DNA from: Muribaculaceae bacterium
GTDB lineage: Bacteria > Bacteroidota > Bacteroidia > Bacteroidales > Muribaculaceae
NCBI GenBank assembly: GCA_016290325.1
Contig: JAEETL010000007.1
Location: 1-64,000, forward strand
Reading direction: 5' to 3'
Length of the DNA stretch: 64,000 bases
Shown: positions 1 through 8,112 of the stretch, piece after piece
Position numbering within the stretch: the stretch's first letter is position 1
Layout of the letters: each line of letters begins with the position of its first letter
Program-made: the position numbers and the translations under genes
The notes under the pieces: model-generated
Database searches by the model: none
What the model saw: only the letters and a program-made list of their open reading frames with translations
What the model was told of the DNA's origin: nothing

Positions 1-352
1 CCGTGTTACTTTCCACGTTGAGTGACGTCAACTTGTTATATCCCAAATTGAGGTAAATCAGCTTGGTGTTGGCGCTCACGTCAATCGTGGTCAGATTATT
101 CGAGTAGAGATCCAATCTTTTCAATTGGGTAAAATACTGAACACCTGTCATGTCGGAAATGCCCTTGTAAGCCAGATTCAACGTGTCACGGGCATTGAGC
201 TGCGCCGTGGTGATAGTGCCGCTGGGATACTGGCCCTGCAGGTAGGAACGGAAGATCGCGTCAGGGAAGTTAGTGGCGTTGATAACCACGTCGGCACGGG
301 CTGCCAGCGATGCCAGCAGCACAGCCAATGAAAAGAGTAATAATTTCTTCAT
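1..352 (-). CDS. Secreted leucine-rich-repeat protein, C-terminus cut by window edge
   Basis: The reading frame starts at the ATG at 352 and runs off the left edge, leaving about 117 visible residues. It begins with a signal peptide (MKKLLLFSLAVLLASLAARA). A segment like the cap before bacterial LRRs follows, then two or more repeats of the form LxRLDLYSNNLTTIDVSANTxL and LIYLNLGYNKLTSLNV. This is the internalin/BspA-like LRR pattern seen in secreted Bacteroidetes surface proteins. Function cannot be named; such proteins usually bind proteins or glycans outside the cell. A consensus promoter lies just upstream (402-432). The missing C-terminus would show whether a secretion or anchoring domain is present. 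Confidence 0.85.
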   Translation of the reverse strand, partial: MKKLLLFSLAVLLASLAARADVVINATNFPDAIFRSYLQGQYPSGTITTAQLNARDTLNLAYKGISDMTGVQYFTQLKRLDLYSNNLTTIDVSANTKLIYLNLGYNKLTSLNVESNT

Positions 353-401
353 AGTCGTAATTTTTATGTGTTAATATAAGTTTAATTTTCAAGTTATGGC
401 G

Positions 402-432
402 CAAATATAATAACAATTTCTCATATTTCCAA
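402..432 (-). promoter_or_regulatory. Bacteroidetes-type promoter of the LRR gene
   Basis: On the minus strand TTG (432-430) is followed after exactly 20 bases by TATATTTG (409-402). This matches the Bacteroides primary-sigma consensus. Transcription would start about 45 bases before the ATG at 352. Confidence 0.75.
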
Positions 433-489
433 TAAAAATGAGGGCAACTTCAAATATATTTGTCCTACCCAGCCTACTGCTAGATTCCA

Positions 490-528
490 TAAAATCAAAG
501 AAGGCCCTATGGTGCACCACAGAGCCTT
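490..528 (-). terminator. Hairpin terminator downstream of nuoN
   Basis: Bases 501-528 form a nearly perfect palindrome. Read on the minus strand it is a continuous 14-bp stem with two G-U pairs; on the plus strand these become mismatches. CTTTGATTTT follows on the minus strand. The strand asymmetry points to termination of the leftward nuo-atp transcript. Confidence 0.7.
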
Positions 529-593
529 CCCGTCTACATGAAACAAATCTTCTTCTGCTTTGGTTATGCTAAATGATATCAGAAGTAATAATC

Positions 594-675
594 ATTTTAG
601 GCTTTAGGCTTTAGGTGTTAGGCTTTAGGTGTATGTACGCGGATGCCTCCTAAAACCTAAAGCCTAAAACCTTAT
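594..675. repeat. Heptad repeat cluster (CTTTAGG / CCTAAAG) in inverted orientation
   Basis: Five 7-base units (TTTTAGG, CTTTAGG, CTTTAGG, TGTTAGG, CTTTAGG) run from 594. After a short spacer, complementary units (CCTAAAA, CCTAAAG, CCTAAAA) run to about 669. The two arms can pair as a long stem. The cluster ends about 10 bases from the nuoN stop. The same heptads occur at 62672-62715 and in a short form at 52231-52247. Confidence 0.75.
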
Positions 676-683
676 ACTATCTA

Positions 684-2153
684 TCACTGGATAGCGGCGA
701 ACATGGCGCCGATGGCGTCAACCGCTCCGTTGATATAAGCATAGATACAGCTGATCAAGCCAATGAAGATCACACCCAGCACACACAGGATCATACCCGT
801 GCGCTCGGTCCAGTGGCTCTTGATGGTGGGAATCACGCAGTCGTCCTGACGCAGGAACATCGCCTTAACCACCAGCAAGTAGTAGTACAGGGAGATGATG
901 GTGTTGACCAACGCGATAAGTACCAGCGCATAGATGGCGACAGAGCCTTGATGGCAAGCGCCCACAAAGATGAAGAACTTGCTGAAGAAGCCTGCAAACG
1001 GAGGAATACCACCGAGCGAGAACATCGCCAGCATCATCGTGAAAGCGAGCCAGGGATTGGTCTTGAACAAGCCGTTATAGTCGTCCATGGTCACACGGCC
1101 GGTTTGACGCTCGATAGCAGCAATCACGCCAAAGGCGGCAAGGTTGCTGAAGATGTAAACCAGCACATAGTAGATCATCGAGGACATGCCCATCACATTG
1201 ACGGCAATGATGCCGAGCATGATGTAACCAGCCTGGGAAATCGACGAGAACGCCAGGAAGCGCTTGAGGTTGCGCTGACGCACGGCAAACAGGTTACCCA
1301 GCGTGATGGTGAGCACGATGATGGCATAGAGCATCCACTCCCACACCTGGGAATAGGCTGCACCAAACACCTGCACCAGAATTACCAGGAACGAGAAGGC
1401 TGCAGCGCCCTTGCTGATGACCGACAAGTAGCTGGTCACAGCCGTGGGCGAGCCCTGGTAAACGTCGGCTGTCCACAAGTGGAACGGCACGAGCGAGAGC
1501 TTGAAGCCCACACCTGCGATGACAAACGCCAAAGCGGCAATCAGCAACGCCGAATGGTTGCCAATGAGGGCAGTTGCAATCTCCTTGAAGTAGAGCGATC
1601 CGCTCATACCATAGACAAACGAGATGCCCAGCAGGAAAATCGCCGACGAGAAGATGGCGGTGAAGATGTACTTGGCCGCAGCCTCGTGGGACTCATAGTA
1701 TCGCTTCTCAAAGGCTGCCAGGGCAGCGATGGGCAGCGAAGCCGTCTCCAGACCGATGACAAACAGCAGGAAGTGGCGTGCCGAAATCATGAGGAACATG
1801 CCGAACAACGTCAACAGCGTCAACTCGTAGAACTCGCCGCGGCGAACGCTCACGAAGTCACTGTTGGTCCACTTCACGGCCTGCAGGAGCACCAGCAGCA
1901 CACCCACATTGAGGATGTTTTTCATCACCCATGTGGGGGCGTTGGACTCAAACATGCCGCCGAAGGCCTCACCAACGGCAGCGGGACAGCAAAAACAGTA
2001 TATCGTGTAGAGCGCCATCATGATGACCGTGAACACGGGCATGTAACGCTGAGTGCGCTCAGGCATGAAAGTGTCATAGATGAAAACAAGCAGGAAAACA
2101 AGCAACAGGCCAATTTCCTGAGGCATCAATAAGAATTGTGAATAATCCATCAT
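684..2153 (-). CDS. nuoN: NADH-quinone oxidoreductase subunit N
   Basis: This is an antiporter-like membrane subunit of respiratory Complex I, about 489 residues with around 14 hydrophobic helices. It contains the conserved proton-channel region with a Lys in helix 7 (VGFKLSLVPFHLWTADVYQG) and the GGIPPFAGFFSKFFIF motif. The frame extends to a TTG at 2168, but the first ATG is at 2153 (a second at 2150), so 2153 is used. It is the last gene of the nuo-atp cluster, 39 bases after nuoM, and is followed by heptad repeats and a hairpin terminator. NuoN, M and L are the three proton-pumping antiporter modules. Confidence 0.97.
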   Translation of the reverse strand: MMDYSQFLLMPQEIGLLLVFLLVFIYDTFMPERTQRYMPVFTVIMMALYTIYCFCCPAAVGEAFGGMFESNAPTWVMKNILNVGVLLVLLQAVKWTNSDFVSVRRGEFYELTLLTLFGMFLMISARHFLLFVIGLETASLPIAALAAFEKRYYESHEAAAKYIFTAIFSSAIFLLGISFVYGMSGSLYFKEIATALIGNHSALLIAALAFVIAGVGFKLSLVPFHLWTADVYQGSPTAVTSYLSVISKGAAAFSFLVILVQVFGAAYSQVWEWMLYAIIVLTITLGNLFAVRQRNLKRFLAFSSISQAGYIMLGIIAVNVMGMSSMIYYVLVYIFSNLAAFGVIAAIERQTGRVTMDDYNGLFKTNPWLAFTMMLAMFSLGGIPPFAGFFSKFFIFVGACHQGSVAIYALVLIALVNTIISLYYYLLVVKAMFLRQDDCVIPTIKSHWTERTGMILCVLGVIFIGLISCIYAYINGAVDAIGAMFAAIQ

Positions 2154-2192
2154 ATCTATCTTATGCAATTTTTATCAGGTTAAACACTTTCA

Positions 2193-3719
2193 TCACAAGG
2201 GCAGCGCAGCCTGCAATGCCTTAACGACGGGGTCAAAGCTGCTGCTGATAATGTTAATGAAGAAATTGGGGAAGCAACCGATGGCAGCTACAGCCAGAAT
2301 CAGCGTAGCTGTTGACAGGCGTTCCTCCCAGCTGGCATCGGTGAGCGTGCGGTGATGCTCATCCTGAACCTCGCCAAAGAGCAACTTGGCAACGACACGC
2401 AGGATGTAAACCGCCGTCACGACAATCGATGTGGTCGCCATGATGGTGAGCACGCGGTGGAAGGTGTCGGTGTGCTGGAACGAACCGAAGAAGATGGTCA
2501 TCTCGGCTGCGAAACCGCTCAAGAACGGCAGACCCAGCGATGCCAAACCGGCAATCACATAGCCCACGCCCAAATAAGGCATGATGTGCATCATACCACC
2601 CATGTCACGGATGTCACGCGTGTGGGTACGACCATAAATCATACCGATGAGAGCAAAGAACAGGGCCGTCATCAAACCGTGAGAGAGCATCTGCAATACA
2701 GCACCGGTCATCGCCGTGGTGTTGAACATGAGGATGGCAAACAGCACCATGCCGCAGTGACTCACCGACGAGTAAGCGTTGATGTACTTGAGGTCGGTCT
2801 GCACACATGCGCTCAACGCACCATAGACGATGCTGAAGCCCGTGAGCAGCAGGAAAATCCAAGCCAACTCATTGGCGGCAAACGGCATCAGGTAGATGGC
2901 GATGCGGAAGCAGCCATAACCACCAAGCTTCATCAGCACACCAGCGTGGAGCATCGACACCGCTGTGGGTGCCGAAGCGTGACCATCGGGAGACCATGTG
3001 TGGAACGGGAACATGGCACCCAACACGCCAAAGCCGACAAACGTCAACGGGAAGAGTACATATTGCCAACTGTGCGGAATCGCATCGTTATGGGCAATGT
3101 CCAGGATGTTCATCGTCAAGGGCTGACCCTCGGGGGCCGAATGGAAGTAGATACCAATCAGGCCAAGCATCAGGAAGGCAGAGCCACCCATCAGCATCAG
3201 CGTCAGCTTCATGGCACTATAGTTCTTGTTGCCGCTGCCCCACACACCAATCAGCAGGTACATGGGAATCAGTGCGACCTCATAGAACATGAACATCGTG
3301 AACAGGTCAATCGAGATAAAGAAGCCGAACACACCCGTGGACAGCAAGAAGAACCACATGAAGAACTGCTTAGGCAGCGGGTTCATCTTCCACGAGGCAA
3401 AAACGCCGGCAAACACGATAAACGCCGAGAGCAGGATCATCACCACGCTCACGCCATCAACACCAAGTGCCAGATGGACATTGAACGGGGCATACCACAT
3501 CACGTCGCTACGCAATATCATTTCGCTAGTATCGCCAGCGCCGCGGGCTTGCAGGAAGATGCTCACCAACCAAACGGCAAGCACCATGAGGGCGCATGCG
3601 CCCACTACAGCAACGGTCCTGATGGCCTTGATGCCGCGATTGCTGCACAGGGCCAGGCCTCCAAGCGTGAGCAGAGGCACGATCACAAAGTAAATCAGTA
3701 TATTATTGAAAAGTTCCAT
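2193..3719 (-). CDS. nuoM: NADH-quinone oxidoreductase subunit M
   Basis: A 508-residue polytopic membrane protein of the Mrp/NuoM family. It is one of the proton-translocating arms of Complex I. Diagnostic motifs are FYEVALIPMYLLIGVWG with the conserved helix-5 Glu, the Lys-bearing FHTWSPDGHASAPTAVSMLH loop, and LPFLSGFAAEMTIFFG. Length is normal for the family. It starts 35 bases after nuoL and lies in the conserved order L-M-N. No regulatory site is visible in the gaps, so it should be read from the operon promoter. Confidence 0.97.
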   Translation of the reverse strand: MELFNNILIYFVIVPLLTLGGLALCSNRGIKAIRTVAVVGACALMVLAVWLVSIFLQARGAGDTSEMILRSDVMWYAPFNVHLALGVDGVSVVMILLSAFIVFAGVFASWKMNPLPKQFFMWFFLLSTGVFGFFISIDLFTMFMFYEVALIPMYLLIGVWGSGNKNYSAMKLTLMLMGGSAFLMLGLIGIYFHSAPEGQPLTMNILDIAHNDAIPHSWQYVLFPLTFVGFGVLGAMFPFHTWSPDGHASAPTAVSMLHAGVLMKLGGYGCFRIAIYLMPFAANELAWIFLLLTGFSIVYGALSACVQTDLKYINAYSSVSHCGMVLFAILMFNTTAMTGAVLQMLSHGLMTALFFALIGMIYGRTHTRDIRDMGGMMHIMPYLGVGYVIAGLASLGLPFLSGFAAEMTIFFGSFQHTDTFHRVLTIMATTSIVVTAVYILRVVAKLLFGEVQDEHHRTLTDASWEERLSTATLILAVAAIGCFPNFFINIISSSFDPVVKALQAALPL

Positions 3720-3753
3720 TGTATATCCTTTCTATTTTGTCTAGACCGTTGAT

Positions 3754-5751
3754 TTAAAGTAATACACAAACCATTGTAATCGCTGCGAGCAGCAAGGCGC
3801 CCAGCAAGTACACATACACATAGGCCTGAATGCTACCCGACTGCAGGCGGCGGATGCCGAACGAGAGCGAGTTGGTCGCATCGGCCAGCAGGTTGAAGAA
3901 GCCGTCGATGATGTGGCGGTCAAACCAAGCAATGGGTACACAGATGGTCTGGAAAATCACCTTGTGGGTGATGAACTGATAGAGCTCGTCCATGTAGAAA
4001 CGCTTGTAGGAAGCGGTCCACAGGCCGCGCATCGCGTTGGCCATGCGCTCGGGCAGCGGGTTCTCCTTGCGGTACATTACCGTGGCCAGGCAGATACCCA
4101 CCAGGGCCACACCAATGCTCGAACCGGCAACTGTCCAGTCGATAGAGGTGTGAAGCGCGTGTCCGTCCCAAGTCACGAGGTCGTGGAAGGGAACGAAGCC
4201 CGCAACACACGAGATGGCTGCAAGGATAATCAGCGGCAACGTCATCGTCCAGGGCTGATCCTTGGGAGCGTGATGCTCATCGTGAACCTCATGTTTCTTC
4301 CAGAAGAAGATGAGGTAATAGATGCGGAACATGTAGAAGGCGGTCATGCAAGCCACCATCGACATCCACAGACCCCAGCCGAGTCCGCGATGATAGGCAG
4401 CCACGAGGATCTCGTCCTTACTGAAGAAGCCTGCAAACGGGGGAATACCCGCAATGGCCAAGCAGCCGATAAGGAAGCAGATGCTCGTGATGGGCATGAA
4501 CTTGTGCAGACCGTGCATCTTGTCGTTCTCATTGCTGTGAACGGCATGGATAATTGCACCGGCACACAGGAAGAGCAACGCCTTGAACATAGCGTGGGTG
4601 AACAGGTGGAACATCGACGCCATGTAACCCAGACCGTAACCCTCGTGAATCTCGATGAGTGAGTTCTCATTGGAGGAAACGGCCAGTGAGGTCATCATGA
4701 AGGCGATCTGCGAGATGGTCGAGAAGGCCAGCGCGCGCTTGATGTCGCTCTGGGTGCAGGCGATGGCAGCAGCATAGAATGCCGTGAACGCGCCGACCAC
4801 CAGGATGATGTTCATCGCACCCTGCACGAGCACATACAGCGGGAACAACCTTGCCACCAGGAACACACCAGCGACAACCATGGTCGCAGCATGGATCAAC
4901 GCCGATACGGGCGTGGGACCTTCCATCGCATCGGGCAGCCAGATGTGCAACGGGTACATCGCACTCTTACCAGCACCGCCAATAAAGATGAAGGTCAAAG
5001 CCCAAGCCATTACCGAGCAGCCCAAGAATGTGGCTCCACCGGCAGTGCTGATGGCGCTTTGAGCCGTCTCAAGGCTTCCTGACATCGTAGGACCGAACAC
5101 AAGCTGGTCAAAGTCGAAGGTCTTGGTATAGTAGCTCAAAATCATGACACCCAACAGGAAGAACAAGTCAGCCAAACGGGTGACGATAAACGCCTTCTTG
5201 TTGGCGTGATTAGCCGCAGGAGTCGAGTAATAGAAACCAATGAGCAGGTAGGACGAGAGACCCACCATCTCAAAGAAGACGAAAATCTGGAAAACATTGG
5301 TAGCCACCACAAGACCCAGCATCGAGAACGTGAACAACGCCAGGAAGGCATAGTAACGCTGGAATCCCTTCTCGGCGTTACCATCGTGGTCGCTCATGTA
5401 ACCCAAACTGTATAGGTGTACCATCAACGATACCGTGGTAATGACCACAAGCATCATCGCAGCGATGGGGTCAACCAGGACACCCATGCGCACCACCAGC
5501 GTATCGGTAAACGATAACCAGGCGGGATTGGCAACAACGACTGCCTGACGCACCCCGTCCACAATTTGGCCCTCACCGCTCCCGAAGAAGTAGGTCAGTG
5601 CTACGCCATAGGCCAGGATGGTATCGACAAGCATCGCCAGGACACCAATCACGCCAGTGATTTTTCTACCCATTTTCACCCCGACGAGTCCCAGGAACAG
5701 GAACATGAACAGGGGCAATGCTACAACTACTATTGCTAAATTCAGTGGCAT
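3754..5751 (-). CDS. nuoL: NADH-quinone oxidoreductase subunit L
   Basis: A 665-residue subunit that is the distal proton pump of Complex I and carries the long lateral helix at its C-terminus. Visible hallmarks are FEMVGLSSYLLIGFYY, the motif GGAGKSAMYPLHIWLPDAMEGPTPVSALIHAATMVVAGV, and GIPPFAGFFSKDEIL (each read in parts). An insertion rich in His, Glu and Asp (KKHEVHDEHHAPKDQ) lies in a loop near residue 490. NuoK ends only 5 bases upstream, which suggests coupled translation. Confidence 0.97.
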   Translation of the reverse strand: MPLNLAIVVVALPLFMFLFLGLVGVKMGRKITGVIGVLAMLVDTILAYGVALTYFFGSGEGQIVDGVRQAVVVANPAWLSFTDTLVVRMGVLVDPIAAMMLVVITTVSLMVHLYSLGYMSDHDGNAEKGFQRYYAFLALFTFSMLGLVVATNVFQIFVFFEMVGLSSYLLIGFYYSTPAANHANKKAFIVTRLADLFFLLGVMILSYYTKTFDFDQLVFGPTMSGSLETAQSAISTAGGATFLGCSVMAWALTFIFIGGAGKSAMYPLHIWLPDAMEGPTPVSALIHAATMVVAGVFLVARLFPLYVLVQGAMNIILVVGAFTAFYAAAIACTQSDIKRALAFSTISQIAFMMTSLAVSSNENSLIEIHEGYGLGYMASMFHLFTHAMFKALLFLCAGAIIHAVHSNENDKMHGLHKFMPITSICFLIGCLAIAGIPPFAGFFSKDEILVAAYHRGLGWGLWMSMVACMTAFYMFRIYYLIFFWKKHEVHDEHHAPKDQPWTMTLPLIILAAISCVAGFVPFHDLVTWDGHALHTSIDWTVAGSSIGVALVGICLATVMYRKENPLPERMANAMRGLWTASYKRFYMDELYQFITHKVIFQTICVPIAWFDRHIIDGFFNLLADATNSLSFGIRRLQSGSIQAYVYVYLLGALLLAAITMVCVLL

Positions 5752-5756
5752 AATCG

Positions 5757-6068
5757 TTAGAATTTCAGTTTAGTGATTTCGTTGATGTCCACCTTCTTGG
5801 CAATGCGGAACACATTGATGATGATGGCCAGGGCAAGCGCCGTCTCGGCTGCCGCGATAGCAATCGCGAACAGCGAGAAGAACATGCCGTCCATCTGTCC
5901 CGGGAACAAGTAGCGGTTAAACACAACAAAGTTGATATCGACCGAGTTAAGCATCAACTCCAGCGAGATCATGATGGCAATCATGTTCTTGCGGGTGATG
6001 AAGCCATAAACACCGCAGCCAAACATGATGAGGCTGGGGATGAGATACATAAATAATGTCAAATCCAT
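5757..6068 (-). CDS. nuoK: NADH-quinone oxidoreductase subunit K
   Basis: A small 103-residue subunit with three transmembrane helices, the normal NuoK size. It retains the membrane Glu residues of the family (MISLELMLNSVDINFVVFN and AIAAAETALALAII). These form part of the proton channel at the junction between the membrane arm and the quinone module. It lies 15 bases after nuoJ and 5 bases before nuoL. Confidence 0.97.
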   Translation of the reverse strand: MDLTLFMYLIPSLIMFGCGVYGFITRKNMIAIMISLELMLNSVDINFVVFNRYLFPGQMDGMFFSLFAIAIAAAETALALAIIINVFRIAKKVDINEITKLKF

Positions 6069-6083
6069 AACTACTCCATGTTT

Positions 6084-6599
6084 TTAGCGGCGACGGGCGA
6101 TAACCACACCTCCGATGATACAAGCCAATAACAACACACTGATGGCCTCAAAAGGCAACAGATAACCATACTTGTCGGTACTCAACAAGAACTGGCCGAT
6201 CTTCTCCATATTGATGTCCACCCCGCTGCTGAGCAGTTTGCCGGCAAAACCCGCATAACTGAACAAACCATAGCCACACAAAGCCACGCCACACAGGGCT
6301 GCCACCAACCCGAGGCAACGCCGTTGAGACGTTAACGCCTCGGCGCTTTTACCGGGTTGCTGGGTGAGCATGATGGCGAACACGAAAAGCACCAAAATGC
6401 CACCAGCGTAGACGGCGATTTGAACAGCTCCCAGGAACTGATAGTCCATCTGGAAGTAAATGATGGCTGTGGCAAACAGCACAAACAGCAGATAGGTTGC
6501 TGAGCGCAAAATCTTGCGCGTAGTAACCGTCAGCACCGAGAAAACGATGATGGCGATCGCAACGATAAAATACAAAATGATGTTACCTACTGATTCCAT
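6084..6599 (-). CDS. nuoJ: NADH-quinone oxidoreductase subunit J
   Basis: A 171-residue membrane subunit of Complex I with about five helices. The conserved third helix is visible as QIAVYAGGILVLFVFAIMLTQ, which in known structures contains the mobile pi-bulge. Its ATG shares one base with the nuoI stop codon (TAATG at 6601-6597), so translation is probably coupled. The C-terminus ends in a basic ARRR stretch. Confidence 0.96.
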   Translation of the reverse strand: MESVGNIILYFIVAIAIIVFSVLTVTTRKILRSATYLLFVLFATAIIYFQMDYQFLGAVQIAVYAGGILVLFVFAIMLTQQPGKSAEALTSQRRCLGLVAALCGVALCGYGLFSYAGFAGKLLSSGVDINMEKIGQFLLSTDKYGYLLPFEAISVLLLACIIGGVVIARRR

Positions 6600-7168
6600 T
6601 ATTCTTTATTTTCTTCTGGTTCTTGTTTCTTCTCGACCGGAGCAGGCTTTTCGGCCGGCTTTGCATCGGCCGGCGCAGCAGGCTTCTCAGCCGGTGCAGG
6701 AGCAGGAGCGGGTTCGTCCTTCTCGGGCAGGTAGTTGAGTTGCTTGTTGAGCTTCTCGCGCGTGAACACAGCCTGCTCAAAGTCGTTGCTGAACGCTATG
6801 GCATTGGTGGGACACACCTGCACACATAAACCGCAGAAGGTGCAACTGCCCAAGTCATACATGTACTTGTCCAGTTTCATTTTCTTCTTGCCGTTGGGCA
6901 GATCCACCATGCGCGTGTCGATGTGGATGGTCTGGTTGGGGCAGTTGCGCTCGCAGCTACGGCAAGCGATGCACTTGTGGTAACCGTTCTCATCATAGAT
7001 GAGCTCCAGCGTAGCCCTGAACCGCTCGGGAATCTTTAGCGTCGACCGGTTTTCGGGATATTGCTCGGTGACCTTGGGGGTCACCAGTTCCACTCCGGTC
7101 ACCTCCATGCCCTTAATCAGGCTATAAAAGCCTTTGAAGATTGAGACGAAATACTCCTTAATATTCAT
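6599..7168 (-). CDS. nuoI: NADH-quinone oxidoreductase subunit I (2x[4Fe-4S])
   Basis: This is the ferredoxin-like peripheral subunit that carries clusters N6a and N6b. Both cluster motifs are intact: CIACRSCERNCPNQ near residues 67-80 and CTFCGLCVQVCPTN near 109-122. After residue 150 it has a low-complexity tail of Pro, Ala, Lys and Glu (repeats of APAEKPAAPADAKPAEKPAP), which makes it longer than the core family. It is the first nuo gene after the inserted atp block, 37 bases downstream of atpG. It overlaps nuoJ by one base. Confidence 0.96.
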   Translation of the reverse strand: MNIKEYFVSIFKGFYSLIKGMEVTGVELVTPKVTEQYPENRSTLKIPERFRATLELIYDENGYHKCIACRSCERNCPNQTIHIDTRMVDLPNGKKKMKLDKYMYDLGSCTFCGLCVQVCPTNAIAFSNDFEQAVFTREKLNKQLNYLPEKDEPAPAPAPAEKPAAPADAKPAEKPAPVEKKQEPEENKE

Positions 7169-7205
7169 AATAAAACGTATAATCTTATAATCATTTCATG
7201 TTAAG

Positions 7206-8090
7206 TTAGCGCTCCACCTGTCCGCCCAAGATATCGAGCAACTCGGTGGTGATGCCCTGCTGACGCAGTTTATTGTACTCCAGCTGCAACTCATCGAGCA
7301 GTTCCTTGGCGTTATCGCTTGCCGCCTGCATGGCCATCACGCGTGCGCTCTGCTCGCTAGCGGCACTCTGGATGAACACATCCTGGAGCATCGACTTGAT
7401 GTGCAGGGGAAGCACGGTGTTGAAGATGGTGTTGGCGTCGGGCTCAAACAGGCAAGGGCTATTGGCAGCACGCGGATCGACGTTCTCGGCAAGTCCCTGA
7501 TAGCTCACTGGCAGCAACTGCTCACGCGTGAACACTTGCTTGCCCGTTGAGATGAAGTGCATGTAAAGCATCTCCACTCGGTCATAGGTGTGCTCCAGGA
7601 AACGGGTCTTCATCAAGTCGGTGAAGGCATACAGTGCCTCGCTGTCGCTACGGGTATTCAACGCCACTTTCTCCATCTGGATGTCACCCACGGCAATTTT
7701 GGTAACCGCCTTGGTCATCTTCTTACCCACAGGGATAATGGTGATGCCCACCTTATTACCAAACTGCTTGCGCACCTGATTGATACTGACGAGCAACTGC
7801 TTGAAAATGTTGACATTAAAACCGCCACACAAACCATCGTCGCTACCAAAGACAACCAGGGCGACACGCTCCACATCGCGGTTGACGATGAGTGGCGAGT
7901 CAAACTGCTGGTCGGTCACGAGCAAGTGACTGATGACGTGTTGCACCATCATGCGGTAGGGAGACAAACGTTGAAGTTGCCCGGTTGCCTTGCGCATCTT
8001 TGACGAGCTGATCATCTTCATGGCGCTCGTCGTCTTCTGCGTCGAAGCGACCGACCCTATTCGCGTCTTGAGTTCTCTTAATGTTGACAT
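7206..8090 (-). CDS. atpG: ATP synthase F1 subunit gamma
   Basis: The central rotor shaft of F1, 294 residues. The N-terminal helix (LRELKTRIGSVASTQKTTSAMKMISSSKMRKA) and C-terminal helix (KELLDELQLEYNKLRQQGITTELLDILGG) of the gamma coiled coil are clear. Between them lies the Rossmann-like segment with VVFGSDDGLCGGFN. It is the last gene of the atp block, 22 bases after atpA. The next gene, nuoI, follows after 37 bases with no visible terminator. Confidence 0.97.
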   Translation of the reverse strand: MSTLRELKTRIGSVASTQKTTSAMKMISSSKMRKATGQLQRLSPYRMMVQHVISHLLVTDQQFDSPLIVNRDVERVALVVFGSDDGLCGGFNVNIFKQLLVSINQVRKQFGNKVGITIIPVGKKMTKAVTKIAVGDIQMEKVALNTRSDSEALYAFTDLMKTRFLEHTYDRVEMLYMHFISTGKQVFTREQLLPVSYQGLAENVDPRAANSPCLFEPDANTIFNTVLPLHIKSMLQDVFIQSAASEQSARVMAMQAASDNAKELLDELQLEYNKLRQQGITTELLDILGGQVER

Positions 8091-8112
8091 CTTGCTAACC
8101 TATCTTGCTGGT

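Noticed and set aside
813-2132. Long plus-strand frame of 439 codons opposite nuoN
   Set aside because: It is the antisense shadow of nuoN: the composition is rich in His, Gln, Arg and Glu with no domain, as expected when a hydrophobic gene is read backwards.
2352-3752. Long plus-strand frame of 466 codons opposite nuoM
   Set aside because: Antisense shadow of nuoM with the same skewed composition; no promoter, start context or homology.
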